DNA from: Lonicera japonica
Taxonomy: Eukaryota; Streptophyta; Magnoliopsida; Dipsacales; Caprifoliaceae
DNA length: 64,000 bases
Assembly: GCA_021464415.1 (NCBI GenBank)
Contig: CM038469.1
Coordinates: forward strand, 64,213,650-64,277,649
Reading direction: 5' to 3'
The notes below the pieces were generated by a model. The model saw nothing but the letters and a program-made list of their open reading frames with translations, was not told the origin of the DNA and did no database searches. Both the position numbers and the translations under genes were made by a program. Of this stretch, positions 22,461-33,518 are shown piece by piece; within the stretch, counting starts at the first letter, position 1; the number at the start of each line of letters is the position of its first letter.

Positions 22461-24190
22461 ACATCCTTTTTTTTTAACTCGTATATGCACCATATATTAA
22501 ACTAGTTATTTGCCGTGCCGTTCACTAAAAAAAAATCAAAAAATAATGAGATTAAATAAAATTATATAATATTCAAATAAGGTATAGCTCAAAACATATA
22601 TTAAAAAAATTATATATACAACAAATCACATTATAATAAATTTGATATTTTTTAAACCGACATAAATGAGCTATTATAAATAGATATGACAATCAATCTA
22701 ACATTCAAGTAGGGGCGTTGCTAAAGCTAAACTTAATATACCAAAATATATTTTCAACTCGGTTAGATTGATTTGGTTTTTAATTGAAAAGGTCGAATTT
22801 GTCCTTATTTATGATATGTTTAAATCCGAACCCATTTTGCAATTTCATTGATATTGGGTTGGGTTAATTTGTCATCCCTAATCATTCACCAATATATATA
22901 TTTTAAAAAATTAATGTATCTCATTATTACAATGACATTATATATTTCTAAAATTTTAATTACAAACAGATGGTACCATTGTTAGTAATACCGGTTTACA
23001 AAAGTAATGTACTTTTTTTAAAAAAATACTATTTAAATTTGTAAAAGAATAAACATATATTTTTTATAAATTAAATAAAATGTTGAGCCATTTGCCATCC
23101 CTAATCATTCACCGTACAATAACATTACATATTTTTAAATTTTAATTGTAAATATATGGTATCATTGGTAGTAACATTGTTTTAGAAAAGCAATGTGGTT
23201 TTTTTATATATAAAAAAAAGGGTAAACTATGTAAAAATTAAATAAAAAATTGTGTAAAATAATTTGAATGTAAGTTATAATGAATAAAATATGTTTAAAG
23301 AGAGAAAAGTGGATTACAATGACTTTTTTTGAAATTTTTTTCTTTTACAAATATTTTTATAATCATAATAGATTTTACTTTATAAGTATCGATAAGTATA
23401 TTTTAAATAGAGGCAATTGGGCATAAGTGCACATTCCAATAATAATATAAGTGTGAAGGACAATTACAAATTAGCACAGTAAATTAAGGACAACACACAA
23501 AAAAGACACTAATGCCCCTTCATTAAAATAACTTGGAAGATATAAAATTATATATATAAACAAGTCTTCATTATTTTTCTGCAATCTTCTCTCTCTTCTC
23601 CTTCACACATATATATGCTTTAATTTATTCTTCAGGTGAGATATTTTATATTTTTTTATTTCTCCAGGGAATCAAAAATTTTGGGCCATATATATATATA
23701 TATGGGTAGAAATTAGAAAAGAATTCCATTAAAAAAAGACCAAAGCACTCATCTTTTCCTCCAACTTCTTATAAATTTAATAATATTTTCAATCATTTGC
23801 TAACATTTTTATTAAATGGTACGTTCAAAATTTTTTTTAACTACAACTTATAAATAAAACCCAATATGAGTTTTGATGTATTAATTTGAAGCCTACAATA
23901 TCAATAAATTATAGTTTATATATATATATATATATATGTATATTGAGTTCCACCCTTAGTTATAGTTATCTTCCCTAAAATGCATATTTAATGCTTGAAA
24001 TATTATTGCATACAGTAATTATTTAGTACTTCTTTCATTCAAAAAAAGTGCTTAAAATTTACATGGACTCCTTTTTGTTATCTAGCAATTGTGTTTCAGA
24101 TAATCAAGCTAGCTATACTAGTGGAATAACCTCGATCAGCAAGATGCATGGCCGGAGGGACAAAGAATTTAACAGTGTTGATTGGCTATC
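22461..24190. other. AT-rich intergenic stretch
   Basis: No gene recognised. It holds short TA microsatellites (about 23690-23702 and 23918-23938). A CCATCCCTAATCATTCACC-like block occurs twice (about 22875 and 23096), suggesting fragments of one repeat family. Otherwise nothing is assignable. Confidence 0.45.
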
Positions 24191-24194
24191 ATCA

Positions 24195-26265
24195 CTAACA
24201 AACTAAAGTTGCTAAATAGTTTAAGCACCCTATCCAATTTTACACATTAAGGTGCTAAAATATTTTTAGCACCATTTTTGTCCAAAGTAACTAATCACAT
24301 TGTGCTAAAACAGTTTTAGCATCAATTATCCAACACTAAAATTGTGCTAAAAAGGTTTTAGCACCATAGGTGAACACATAAAATTACTAAACTAAATGTG
24401 CTAAACAATTTTAGCACATCATCCAATTCTATATATCAAAGTGTTAAAACATATTTAACACTATTTTTGTTCAAAGTAACTAATCACATGGTATTAAAAT
24501 AGTTTTAGCACCAATTGTCTAACACTAGAATGGTGCTAAAAAGTTTTAGCACCACGGGTAAACACATATAATTAAACTGAAGGTGCTAAACAGTTTTAGC
24601 ACTCCATCCAATTCTACACGTCAAGGAGCTCAAACATACTTAATACCATTTTTGTCGAAAGTAACTAATCACATGGTGCTAAAACAGTTTTAGCACCAAT
24701 TCTCCAACACGAGAATGGTGCTAAAAAAGTTTTAGCACCACGTATAACTAAACTGAATGTGCTAAACAGTTTTAGCACCTCGTATAATTCTACACATTAA
24801 GGTGCTAAAATATATTTAACACCATTTCTGTTCAAAGTAATTAACCACATGGTGCTAAAACAGTTTTAGCACCAATTGTCCAACACTAGAATGGTGCTAA
24901 AAATGTTTTACCACCACAAGTAAACACATATAATTAAACTGAATGTGCTAAACAGTTTTAACACCCCATCTAATTCTACACTTTAAGGTGCTAAAGTATA
25001 TTTAGCACATTTTTTATCCAAAATAACTAATCACATGGTGCTAAAACAGTTTTAGCACTAATTGTCTAACACTGGAATGGTGCTAAAAGGGTTTTACCAC
25101 CACAAGTGAACACATATAATTAAACTGAAGGTGTTAAACAGTTTTAACACCGCATATAATTCTACACATTAAGGTGCTAAAGTATATTTAACACAATTTT
25201 TATCCAAAGTAATTAATCACATGATGCTAAAACAGTTTTAGCACCAATTGTCTAACACTATAATGGTGCTAAAAATGTTTTACCACCGCATATGAACACA
25301 TATAACTAAACTGAATGTACTAAATAGTTTTAGCACCCCATCCAATACTACACATCAAGGTGCTAAAACATATTTAGCACTATTTTTGTCCAAAGTAACT
25401 AATCACATGGTGTTAAAACAGTTTTAGCACCAATTGTCCAACACTAGAATTAGGCTTGAGATCGATTCGATTATTTAAAAAATTTTGAGAAACCATTAAT
25501 TGAACTGGTTTTATGTTAATAATTCGGTTCTACCTATAAAAAAGTGAAGAATCGGTTTAAGAACCGAACCGGTTCTAACGGTTCGGTTCTAACAGTTTAT
25601 CGGTTAACCGTTAACAAGATAAAAATCGGTTCTTTAACAGTTATTGGAAAGAACCGGTTTATTGGTTAACCGTTAACAAGAAAAAAACTAGAAAATTGAA
25701 ATATTAATGGTTATTGGAAATAAATAATGGTTCTAACGGTTCAGTCCTAAGCAATTTAGAAGAAAAATCTAATAGCGATTTCTTAATGGTTATTATAAAT
25801 AAATTATGTCAAGAACCGTTAACAACCTTGAAGAACTGAACCGGTAATAAAAGTTTTCTATTTTTCAAGAACCGAACCGAATTTTATCGGTTCAGTCCGG
25901 ACCAGTTCCCGATTCTAAATTCCCAGCCCTAATTAGAATGGTGACAAAAAGGTTTTACCACCACAAGTGAACACATATAATTGAACTGAAGGTGCTAAAC
26001 AGTTTTAGCACCCCATATAATTCTACACTTTAAGGTGTTAAAGCATATTTAGCACAATTTTTAATCCAAAGTAACTAATCACATGGTGCTAAAACAGTTT
26101 TAGCACCAATTGTCCAACACTAGAATGGTGCTAAAAAAGTTTTAGCAGCACATGTGAATACATATAACTAAATTGAATGTGCTAAACAGTTATAACATCT
26201 CATCAAATTCTGCACCTTGGTGCTAAAATAATTTTAGTACCAATTTTTCAACAATAGAATGGTGC
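24195..26265. repeat. 185-bp tandem array made of palindromes
   Basis: Monomers can be phased on the block TAATCACAT at 24292, 24481, 24666, 24842 (variant), 25028, 25214, 25400 and, after an insertion, 26076. Spacing is 176-189 bp, mostly 185-186. Each monomer has about four hairpin motifs with arms GTGCTAAAA and TTTTAGCAC around short loops (CAG, A-run, TATA-type), plus constant spacers such as CCAATTGTCCAACACTAGAA and GAACACATATAA. There is no ORF. The array resembles palindromic subterminal regions of CACTA-type transposons, but no transposon ends were located. Confidence 0.85.
25443..25939. mobile_element. Non-autonomous hAT element inside the palindromic array
   Basis: The element 25451-25931 (481 bp) begins TAGGCTTGAGA and ends TCCCAGCCCTA (inverse TAGGGCTGGGA). 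The 8-bp flanks ACTAGAAT and ATTAGAAT are a target duplication with one mismatch. The array consensus at that point, CACTAGAATGGTG, confirms the empty site. The interior is rich in GGTTCGGTTC/GAACCGAACC words. Confidence 0.8.
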
Positions 26266-26266
26266 C

Positions 26267-26665
26267 ATATCTTTGATTTAGGGTTCATAAAAAAAGAATA
26301 TACAATTAGATTTTTTTTTCAAATCCCGCTGGGCAATCGAAATTGGTCGATTTCGATAGTAAAAAGACCTCTGGTCGTCTTGATTTTACGCTTGATTATT
26401 GTAACTCTGTCTTCCGAACAACATATCCAAAAATTAGTCCAATCCAACGGTTCGATCAAAAGTTACATATCTTTGATTTAGGGTTCGTAAAAAAAAGATT
26501 TGCGATCAGATTTTTTTTACAAATCCCGCTGGGCTGTCGAAATTGGTCGATTCCGATAGCAAAACGACTTATGATCGTCTTGATTTTTGCATAATTAAAG
26601 TAACTTTGTCTTCCGAACAACATATAAAAAAACCAGCCCAATCCAACAGTTCGATCAAAAGTTAT
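26267..26665. repeat. Two-copy 200-bp tandem duplication
   Basis: Units start at 26267 and 26467 with ATATCTTTGATTTAGGGTTC. Both contain AAATCCCGCTGGGC, a CGAAATTGGTCGATT block, TCTTCCGAACAACATAT and CCAATCCAAC-GTTCGATCAA. It directly abuts the palindromic array and may belong to the same transposon. Confidence 0.8.
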
Positions 26666-27912
26666 ATCTATTTTACGATTGCATCTGCAGAAAAGAAAAA
26701 AAAAATATGAGAACTGGTATTGTTTAGGGGCTGAGAGAGATAGGGGTATTGTTTAGGGTATTTTTGTCCATCAACATTTATCTTTTTACTTAAAATAAGT
26801 TAATATTATGAAAAATGTCCTCATTGTAAAACCAAATTATGAAATTAGTACTACTTTCCTTTACTAAACATGAGTCCGTCATTAGATTTATAAAACATTA
26901 CGGAGCGAGTCTTTATAACCCATTATCTCTTTTAAATATGTAAATTTTAATAATTTTTAATTTATATATTTAAAGTTAATATATTTTAAATTTTAAAAAG
27001 GAATTGATGAGATAGTATGAGAGATAATAAATTGGTGGAATAAAAGAGAGAGAGAGAGAGAGAAAACTTATTTACTATGATGTTTTAAAAACATATCTAA
27101 TACCCTGAAAATTAACCTTTTTTCCTCATTTTCTATTGAGTGCTACATGAAGATACTAATTATATCGGTAAGAGTTTTTTATTTAATGTTAATGGCATTT
27201 TTGTGGTATGAATGTGGAGTTGTGCATTTAGCAATCGTATAAAATAGATTGTTTTGAGCTTTTTTAAAATAAAAGAATTGGATCTTTAATGAATTAAACT
27301 TTTACATAATTTGGACTAAATATATTATTAAATAAATACACTATGTCGCAATTCATGCCAAATGCTTTATTATTATTAAAAAAAATATTTTAAATATCAA
27401 ATCTAAACCCGTCCATTTTAAAAAAGATGTGCTTTTTAAGATCGTGTTGGACCTTTTTGCAATCCCCATAATTTTAACATAACAAACATATGTTTTCATC
27501 ATTTAACCAAATGTCATTTTACTTGTTTATTAAGCTTGAATATATATAATTGAAAGTGAGCTAATTTTCAATTTAGGAAATTTACAAGGCTAAACATACT
27601 CCTAGGCATGGCAAAATAGTACTGCCTAACAGGTATTTTGACCTGAACCATCTTTAATGGGTCGAGTTTGCAACAAACTTTTAGGATCGAGATGGATATG
27701 GGTTATAAATATCCTAATAATATCATAAAAATGCAATAGCTCGGGCAGCTTGAGGGATGGCGTATTTGAATAGAATACAATACTTTTTCATTAAATTTAT
27801 TATATAAGAAATTATGATTTATCTTACTCTTCTTTGATACTTTTGTATTTCAAATTTTCGGCAAAAATAACACTTTAAACAAGTGTCAAGAAAATGATAG
27901 AAAATATAAATG
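26666..27912. other. AT-rich intergenic stretch
   Basis: No gene recognised. A (GA)n microsatellite lies at 27043-27062; otherwise no assignable feature. Confidence 0.45.
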
Positions 27913-28203
27913 TTAGGCTCCGTTTGATTGCAAAGATGGAAAAGCAAAATAAATTTAACTAGTTTGTGTGAAAAGATATAAAATAAAATGAAAGATGTTA
28001 CTCATTTTATGAGTATATATCCTCCATCCTTCAATGTTTTTTGTGAAAAAAATTTACTCACCACCAAGTAAAGAAAATTTCTTCATAGAAAAACTTAAAA
28101 ATCAAGAGGATATCACCTATATCACATAACTTATTTTCCATCTTTTCACCAAAACTAATTCAATTTATTTTCATTTTCCACCTTGTAATCAAACGGAGCC
28201 TTA
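27913..28203. mobile_element. Tourist-like (PIF/Harbinger) MITE
   Basis: The element 27916-28200 (285 bp) has ends GGCTCCGTTTGATTGCAA and TTGTAATCAAACGGAGCC and is flanked by TTA on both sides, the Harbinger target duplication. Non-coding. Confidence 0.85.
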
Positions 28204-28930
28204 AAGTACTAAATAACAAAAATAGCAAGCATTCTCTTAACCTTGATTTTAAAGTTCGTGATATCTATTATAAGGGGTAAAGTGTAGCTTTTTTACATAA
28301 GATAAAGTGGCCAACAGACTATTTTCATACTTATTAAAAATACTGTTAAAAATAAACAATTTCAAAAGTAAATCCTGGCAAATGCTACTTGGCCCAGCCC
28401 CATTAACATATGATATTATTACAGACACAATGCATGGACAGATAGCATCTCCGTAATTTTCAGATTTGTAAAATGATAGCAAATTAAAATCAAAATTAAT
28501 CTCGCACGTGTTTTTTTAATCTTTACCACATAAGCTCTCGCATCAAAAGTAGCTTTATATGTACATGCACGCAACCTCCCTCTAGAACGATAACAACTCG
28601 ATATAGGAGAGTTGGAAAAATTTTGAACCATTGATTTAAAAGTGAATGATTTAGATTGACAATTAGGTTTTTTAATGTAAACGAGTCATGTCAAAACTAA
28701 TAAATAAATTTGAGTCATTTAACTATAAGCCAATGGTTTATAATATTTTCTACTTTTATTTTAGAGTAATTTACGTTACTCTAGATGAACTAAAAGAACT
28801 CAAGAATGCGCACACACATTCACAGCATTATAGAAACAAGGAAAAAAATAGATATGTCAATAAATCGGATTTTGACCGGATTACCTTATATGCAATCTGA
28901 TATGTTAAGGAAAAAAAATCAATATAATAT
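28204..28930. other. Intergenic, nothing recognised
   Basis: AT-rich sequence between a MITE and the copia remnant. The small ORFs here have no recognisable domain. Confidence 0.4.
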
Positions 28931-28934
28931 GATA

Positions 28935-30470
28935 ATCCTACAGATTGTTAATAATCAAATTCATATCTGACTTTATCAAATCCATATTCGCAAAATCACA
29001 TAATGTCAAATTTGTTGTTGGGCTCATAAAAGGGTAATGAAACATTTTAAGCCTTACCAAAAGATTTTTTTCTGCGAGAATCTTGAAACCGTGTTTTGAC
29101 ATGTGGCCAAGCTTACGGTGCCATATCATCGTTGATTATTCTGCCTATTTTGCCGACGCAATCTTCTTGTTGTGTTCCTTCTTTAAGCATATACAAATTT
29201 GCATATATATTTTTCGTTTTCTTCATCATAAACGTGCATTTGACTATCTTCAAGATCTCATATTGAACATGGGTTTTGCACCCACTACTATTTAATTGTC
29301 CCAGAGATAATAATTTTTTCTTCATGCCATTTACGTGCCATACTTACTTAATGGTGCGATTTGTACCATTATACATCTTTAATTTAATGGTACTAATACC
29401 AGAAATATCAAAAGCATGATCGTCTCCCATGAACACAAATCCTCTTGAGATATGTTCATATTCGTGGAACCATTTTCTCCAGCGGGTCGTATGCCATGTA
29501 GCTGAGTCTAAAAGCCAAACATCAGAGAATTTTCTTTTGCATTCAGTGACTGTCAGTAAGACATCATTTGAAAATTCCACCTACAAGAGTCCAAGGTGCT
29601 TGCTACACAACGCTGAGTTGTGACTTAGGACCTTTTCCGTTAATTTCTTCGTGTTTCTTGAGATGCATGCACTCTCTTTCTGTAATGTCATTTCTTTACA
29701 CAGTGATGACACTTGACATTCTTCTTATTTATTGCTTTTGATCAACTATAATTTTGACTCTTATTGAGGCCATATTCCATTAACCTCCCTCTTGTCATCT
29801 TTAAAGCATTGGCCTAGTGTTTCTTTTCTTTTTTTTGTTATTGTGCTGACTTTCTTTCTCAAAAATCGCAGATGCAACATCATCAAAGACTATTATTTAT
29901 GTGTTGTTAGTTAAGTTGATGATGGGTTAATCATAAGAATCAGGTCAACTTTGAAGTATAATTTCAACATATTCATCCGCCTCTATATTATGCCCCATTG
30001 TTATGACATGAAAATAAAATGTTAAGGGTGTTGAAGTGGTCGGTCACCGTAGTTGACTCCATCATCTGAAGGGTGTAAATCTTTCTATTCAAGAAGATTT
30101 TATTATGATTTGGTCTCATACAATTTTGTCAACATATCCCATATCTCTTTTGTTGTCTTTTTCTCTACCACACTCGACAATACTCCGTCGGCTAGTGCTA
30201 GGTGCAAAGTTGCAACAGTATTGCCATCCATCTCGTTCCATTTATTGTCGTCAAGGATCTCCGCAGGCATATCTCCAATTGTCGCTAAGCAGTTATCTTT
30301 TCTTAAAATTGCTTTTATTATAATATTCCACAATGAAAAATTATTCATATTAAACTTTTATATTCCATACTTCGTTGCCACTGTTGGGGATGACTATTTT
30401 CCATTAACTGGAATTGTCTTTGATCAACACATATATCTAATTGACCATAAAAGGCCATAATTATCTAAAA
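28935..30470 (-). pseudogene. Decayed Ty1/copia gag-protease-preintegrase
   Basis: Minus-strand fragments follow copia order. The gag part, at 30470-30100, includes QLDICVDQRQFQLMEN, ILRKDNCLATIGDMPAEI and a KTTKEIWDMLTKLYETKS block typical of UBN2/retrotran_gag. A broken zinc knuckle (KCHHCVKK, then a stop, HYRKRVH, final Cys lost) is near 29700. The protease is at 29580-29344: DVWLLDSATWH, where the family has D-S-G/T-A-x-x-H. The pre-integrase is at 29129-28938: MIWHRKLGHMSKHGFKIL. Integrase, RT and RNase H are absent and several frames are broken. LTRs were not found. Confidence 0.85.
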
Positions 30471-30951
30471 AATAAAACGAGCAAATAAGTGGTTAATCAG
30501 TTTTGAATAAAAATTAACACGTGAAATTAACGGGCATAGACCAAACAATATGGGTGCATATCAGTCATATGATTGTCGCTAGCTGGCATGATCGGGCCAC
30601 TTCACTGAGTTTCGACAATGTAATAAATTGACCCTTACGTATAGTTGACCATTAGTAAATTAGTGTTGTATGTAAATTTGCATCAAATTATACTTAAAAA
30701 ACTTCACTAGCATAATATACATGAGTTTAATAATCTCATTGTGAGGACTTTCTATGTAAATATATATTTCTCTTATATTTTAGTAAAGTCCAAGGATTAT
30801 AGTTAGTAAAGAGTAATTAGATATGATAAACACAGTAATTAGGAACCCATATCAATTATAAATATATGCATAATAAGTTCACTAAAGATATGAAGTAAAA
30901 TTTCTATTGAAACACAATTATATTTGTCTCCTTTGGATATATAATCAAAAA
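30471..30951. other. Flank upstream of copia gag
   Basis: It would correspond to the leader/5' LTR side of the copia remnant, but no PBS or LTR end was recognised. A block at 30738-30865 is repeated in diverged form at 32278-32410 (both with TAGTAAA-GTC-A-GATTATAGT and CCTATCAATTATA-like words). Confidence 0.35.
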
Positions 30952-31878
30952 GTAGTAACTAGGGGTGTAAATGGATCGAATACGGACAAGATACCGCATT
31001 ATCCATTATTCGTATCTATTTTTAAATTTATTATCCAAATCCTTATCCGTATCATTTTAGATAATATATTAAATTATTATTATTATTATTATTATCCTAT
31101 CAAATATCTCATATTCGGATAATATCCCTATCCATTTTTCTGTACAACTATATACACGTTGTCTATATTTTGTTAACCTAAAAATGAGCTTAATCTTATA
31201 ATTATATTTGATTACATAATTTTCCAATTAAAATGATACATTCGAAAAGTATAGTAAAACATTGCAAAAAGTATTAAAATAACGACTATCGTTTTATGTC
31301 AAACTTTTAATTCAAATAATGAATTTATTTTATTTCTTTTGTATAACTTAATAAGATTTATGCTAAAACTACAATACAACCATACAGATCAAAATGACAA
31401 ATCAAAATTGAAAATCATTAGAATTTTAAATTTGATATGGTCTTGAATATTTCATCCTAGCAAATCATATATGTTGTAAATAGTTTTTCTCTTTATTTTC
31501 CTTTTTTATAGGCTTTTTATTAGTTTAATTTTTTTTGGTAATTTGGGCCAACTTTTACACACCAAATTAAATCATGTTTGCTTTTTATTTATTTTTTAAG
31601 TGGGAAGATATATGTATATATATAATACACTAAATTATAGCGGATATGTACATATGGTAATTTGGATATCCTGTAAATATGAATAATCCATTTCGGATAT
31701 GGAATATACATGTCGAATATTATCATTATTCATATCCCTATCTTTTTTCTCAGATATTTATAAATATTATTCAAATCCTCTTTTTGAATATTCGTTCGGA
31801 TAAATATTTACAAAATATGGATTCGAATTCAAAATGGATTTGGATTTTTGAATATCCATTTACACCCCTAGCAGTAAC
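30952..31878. mobile_element. Non-autonomous hAT element (911 bp)
   Basis: The element 30960-31870 has ends TAGGGGTGTAAATGGAT and ATCCATTTACACCCCTA (perfect 17-base inverted repeats). The 8-bp flanks GTAGTAAC and GCAGTAAC differ at one base. The interior is AT-rich and holds an (ATT)n run at 31075-31094 and GATATCC/GGATAT words. No transposase. Confidence 0.88.
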
Positions 31879-32791
31879 TAAATCAGTAAAGTAATGTTAA
31901 ATTATTTATAACATCAAACAATATAACTAAAAAAAATAAAAAATCAAACATAAATAGTATACTTCTTTTGTATGTTTTGTTTACAATAAGAGACAAAAAG
32001 GTGTCGTTGATTTCACGATCCGAATTATGAATATAATAAATGCATCCAGACTGTAAAGGTGAATACAATTGTTTGTTTTGTTAAAAATGTTAAAGCTTGG
32101 GGCATGTTTGTTTTGCCTAGAACTGCAAAACTATTAGGTTTATCATGATGTTCGAGCAGTGTAAAAAAAACTACTGTGCACCAATAATTCGGAAAACCTC
32201 AACTGATCGTGCGAAAGGCACTCTGTATAGGAATACAAACTCGTACTTAAAAAAAAAAGCCTTAACATGCAAGCAATCCCATTGTGTGGACTTTGAATGT
32301 GAATATATTGATTTTTCTTATACTTTAGTAAAAGTCAAAAGATTATAGTCAATAAATAAAGAGTAAATTAACTAGCACAATAATTAGGATCCCCTATCAA
32401 TTATACTATAAATAGGGCGGCATGGCAATATAAAAATGAGGTGAGATAAGAGGTATTTCTTTTGGTTAAAATTTTAGACGAAACCTCTTAATATACATCT
32501 CTAAAGGTTGTGTCCGATTTGTTGTTAATTAACTAGTAAAATAAGGAAAAATAATGTTCCAACAAAAAATTCCAAATCAAACCGAGTGTTTAAGCTTCAA
32601 ATTTAGAATTTAGATTAAAACAACAAAACGAAGGCCAACCACCTAACATTGAATAATCTTAAAAGAACAAAATTGTAACCTTAAATAATCGTAACAAACA
32701 ATAAAAAACATAATTAATTTACATAAAGGAGAACGTCGCGTGACTAACCTGTGGATGTCCCAATAGGTTTTTTGATGCAAACATATACAAG
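31879..32791. other. Intergenic, AT-rich
   Basis: No gene. Contains the diverged second copy (32278-32410) of the block at 30738-30865. Confidence 0.4.
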
Positions 32792-33518
32792 GTTTTTAGT
32801 TGGGATGTTAAGGCCAATTCGAAATCTGACCGAACCGATCCGTAAAACCCTAAACCGAAGAAAAATTGAAACATAAATTAAGAAAACTAAACTGAAGCTG
32901 AATAGTTTGGTTCGAGTTTAGGGTTACCTATTCCAAAACCAAACCCAACCGAATTATGTATAAGAAAATGAAAGATGTTAATATATTCTAAGGTCACGTG
33001 TTAAGTATACTATAATAAAAAAAAAAATAGACTTTTATAATAATATGTTCCTTATTAATTGCATGTTGTGACCATATTAAAAAAAAGTCATTAATGTGTG
33101 CCCTTATTATTGAATTAACTACGTAATGCTAAGATTTTTTTTATCATATACATGATGATTAATTAAGTCATTATTTTATTTAATATGTTTTATTATTGCA
33201 AATGTACAAATAAAATAATAACTAAATATATAACATGATTTATATATGTTTGCTCATTGTTTATAGAAAACAATGACTATAATTATAATCTGAAACAATC
33301 TTATATCGCTATTAGTATTCCATGGTTATGTTAAATTGATTTAGATGGAAAGACATATTTCAAAATCGAATAAAATTGAACAAAAAAGTTTATTTAGGGT
33401 TTAAAAGATTTGAAAATCGAAATCGAACTGAACCAAAATCAAATTTTTACATTTGGTTTGAGTTTAGCGTACCCTAGTTTCTACCCCAACCGAAATCGAA
33501 AACACCCTTAGTTTTAGG
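32792..33518. mobile_element. Probable hAT-type non-autonomous element
   Basis: The candidate element 32800-33510 has ends TTGGGATGTT and AACACCCTTA (inverse TAAGGGTGTT), and subterminal CCGAACCGATC / CCCAACCGAAATCG words on both sides. The flanks GTTTTTAG and GTTTTAGG are similar but shifted by one T. It resembles the element at 25451 in composition. Confidence 0.45.

Noticed and set aside
24195..26265. CRISPR-like array
   Set aside because: Repeats and spacers are both conserved between units and the period is 185 bp in a plant genome; it is a tandem repeat.
30053..30460. 135-aa ORF on the + strand
   Set aside because: It is the antisense of the copia gag region; the minus strand gives recognisable gag text.
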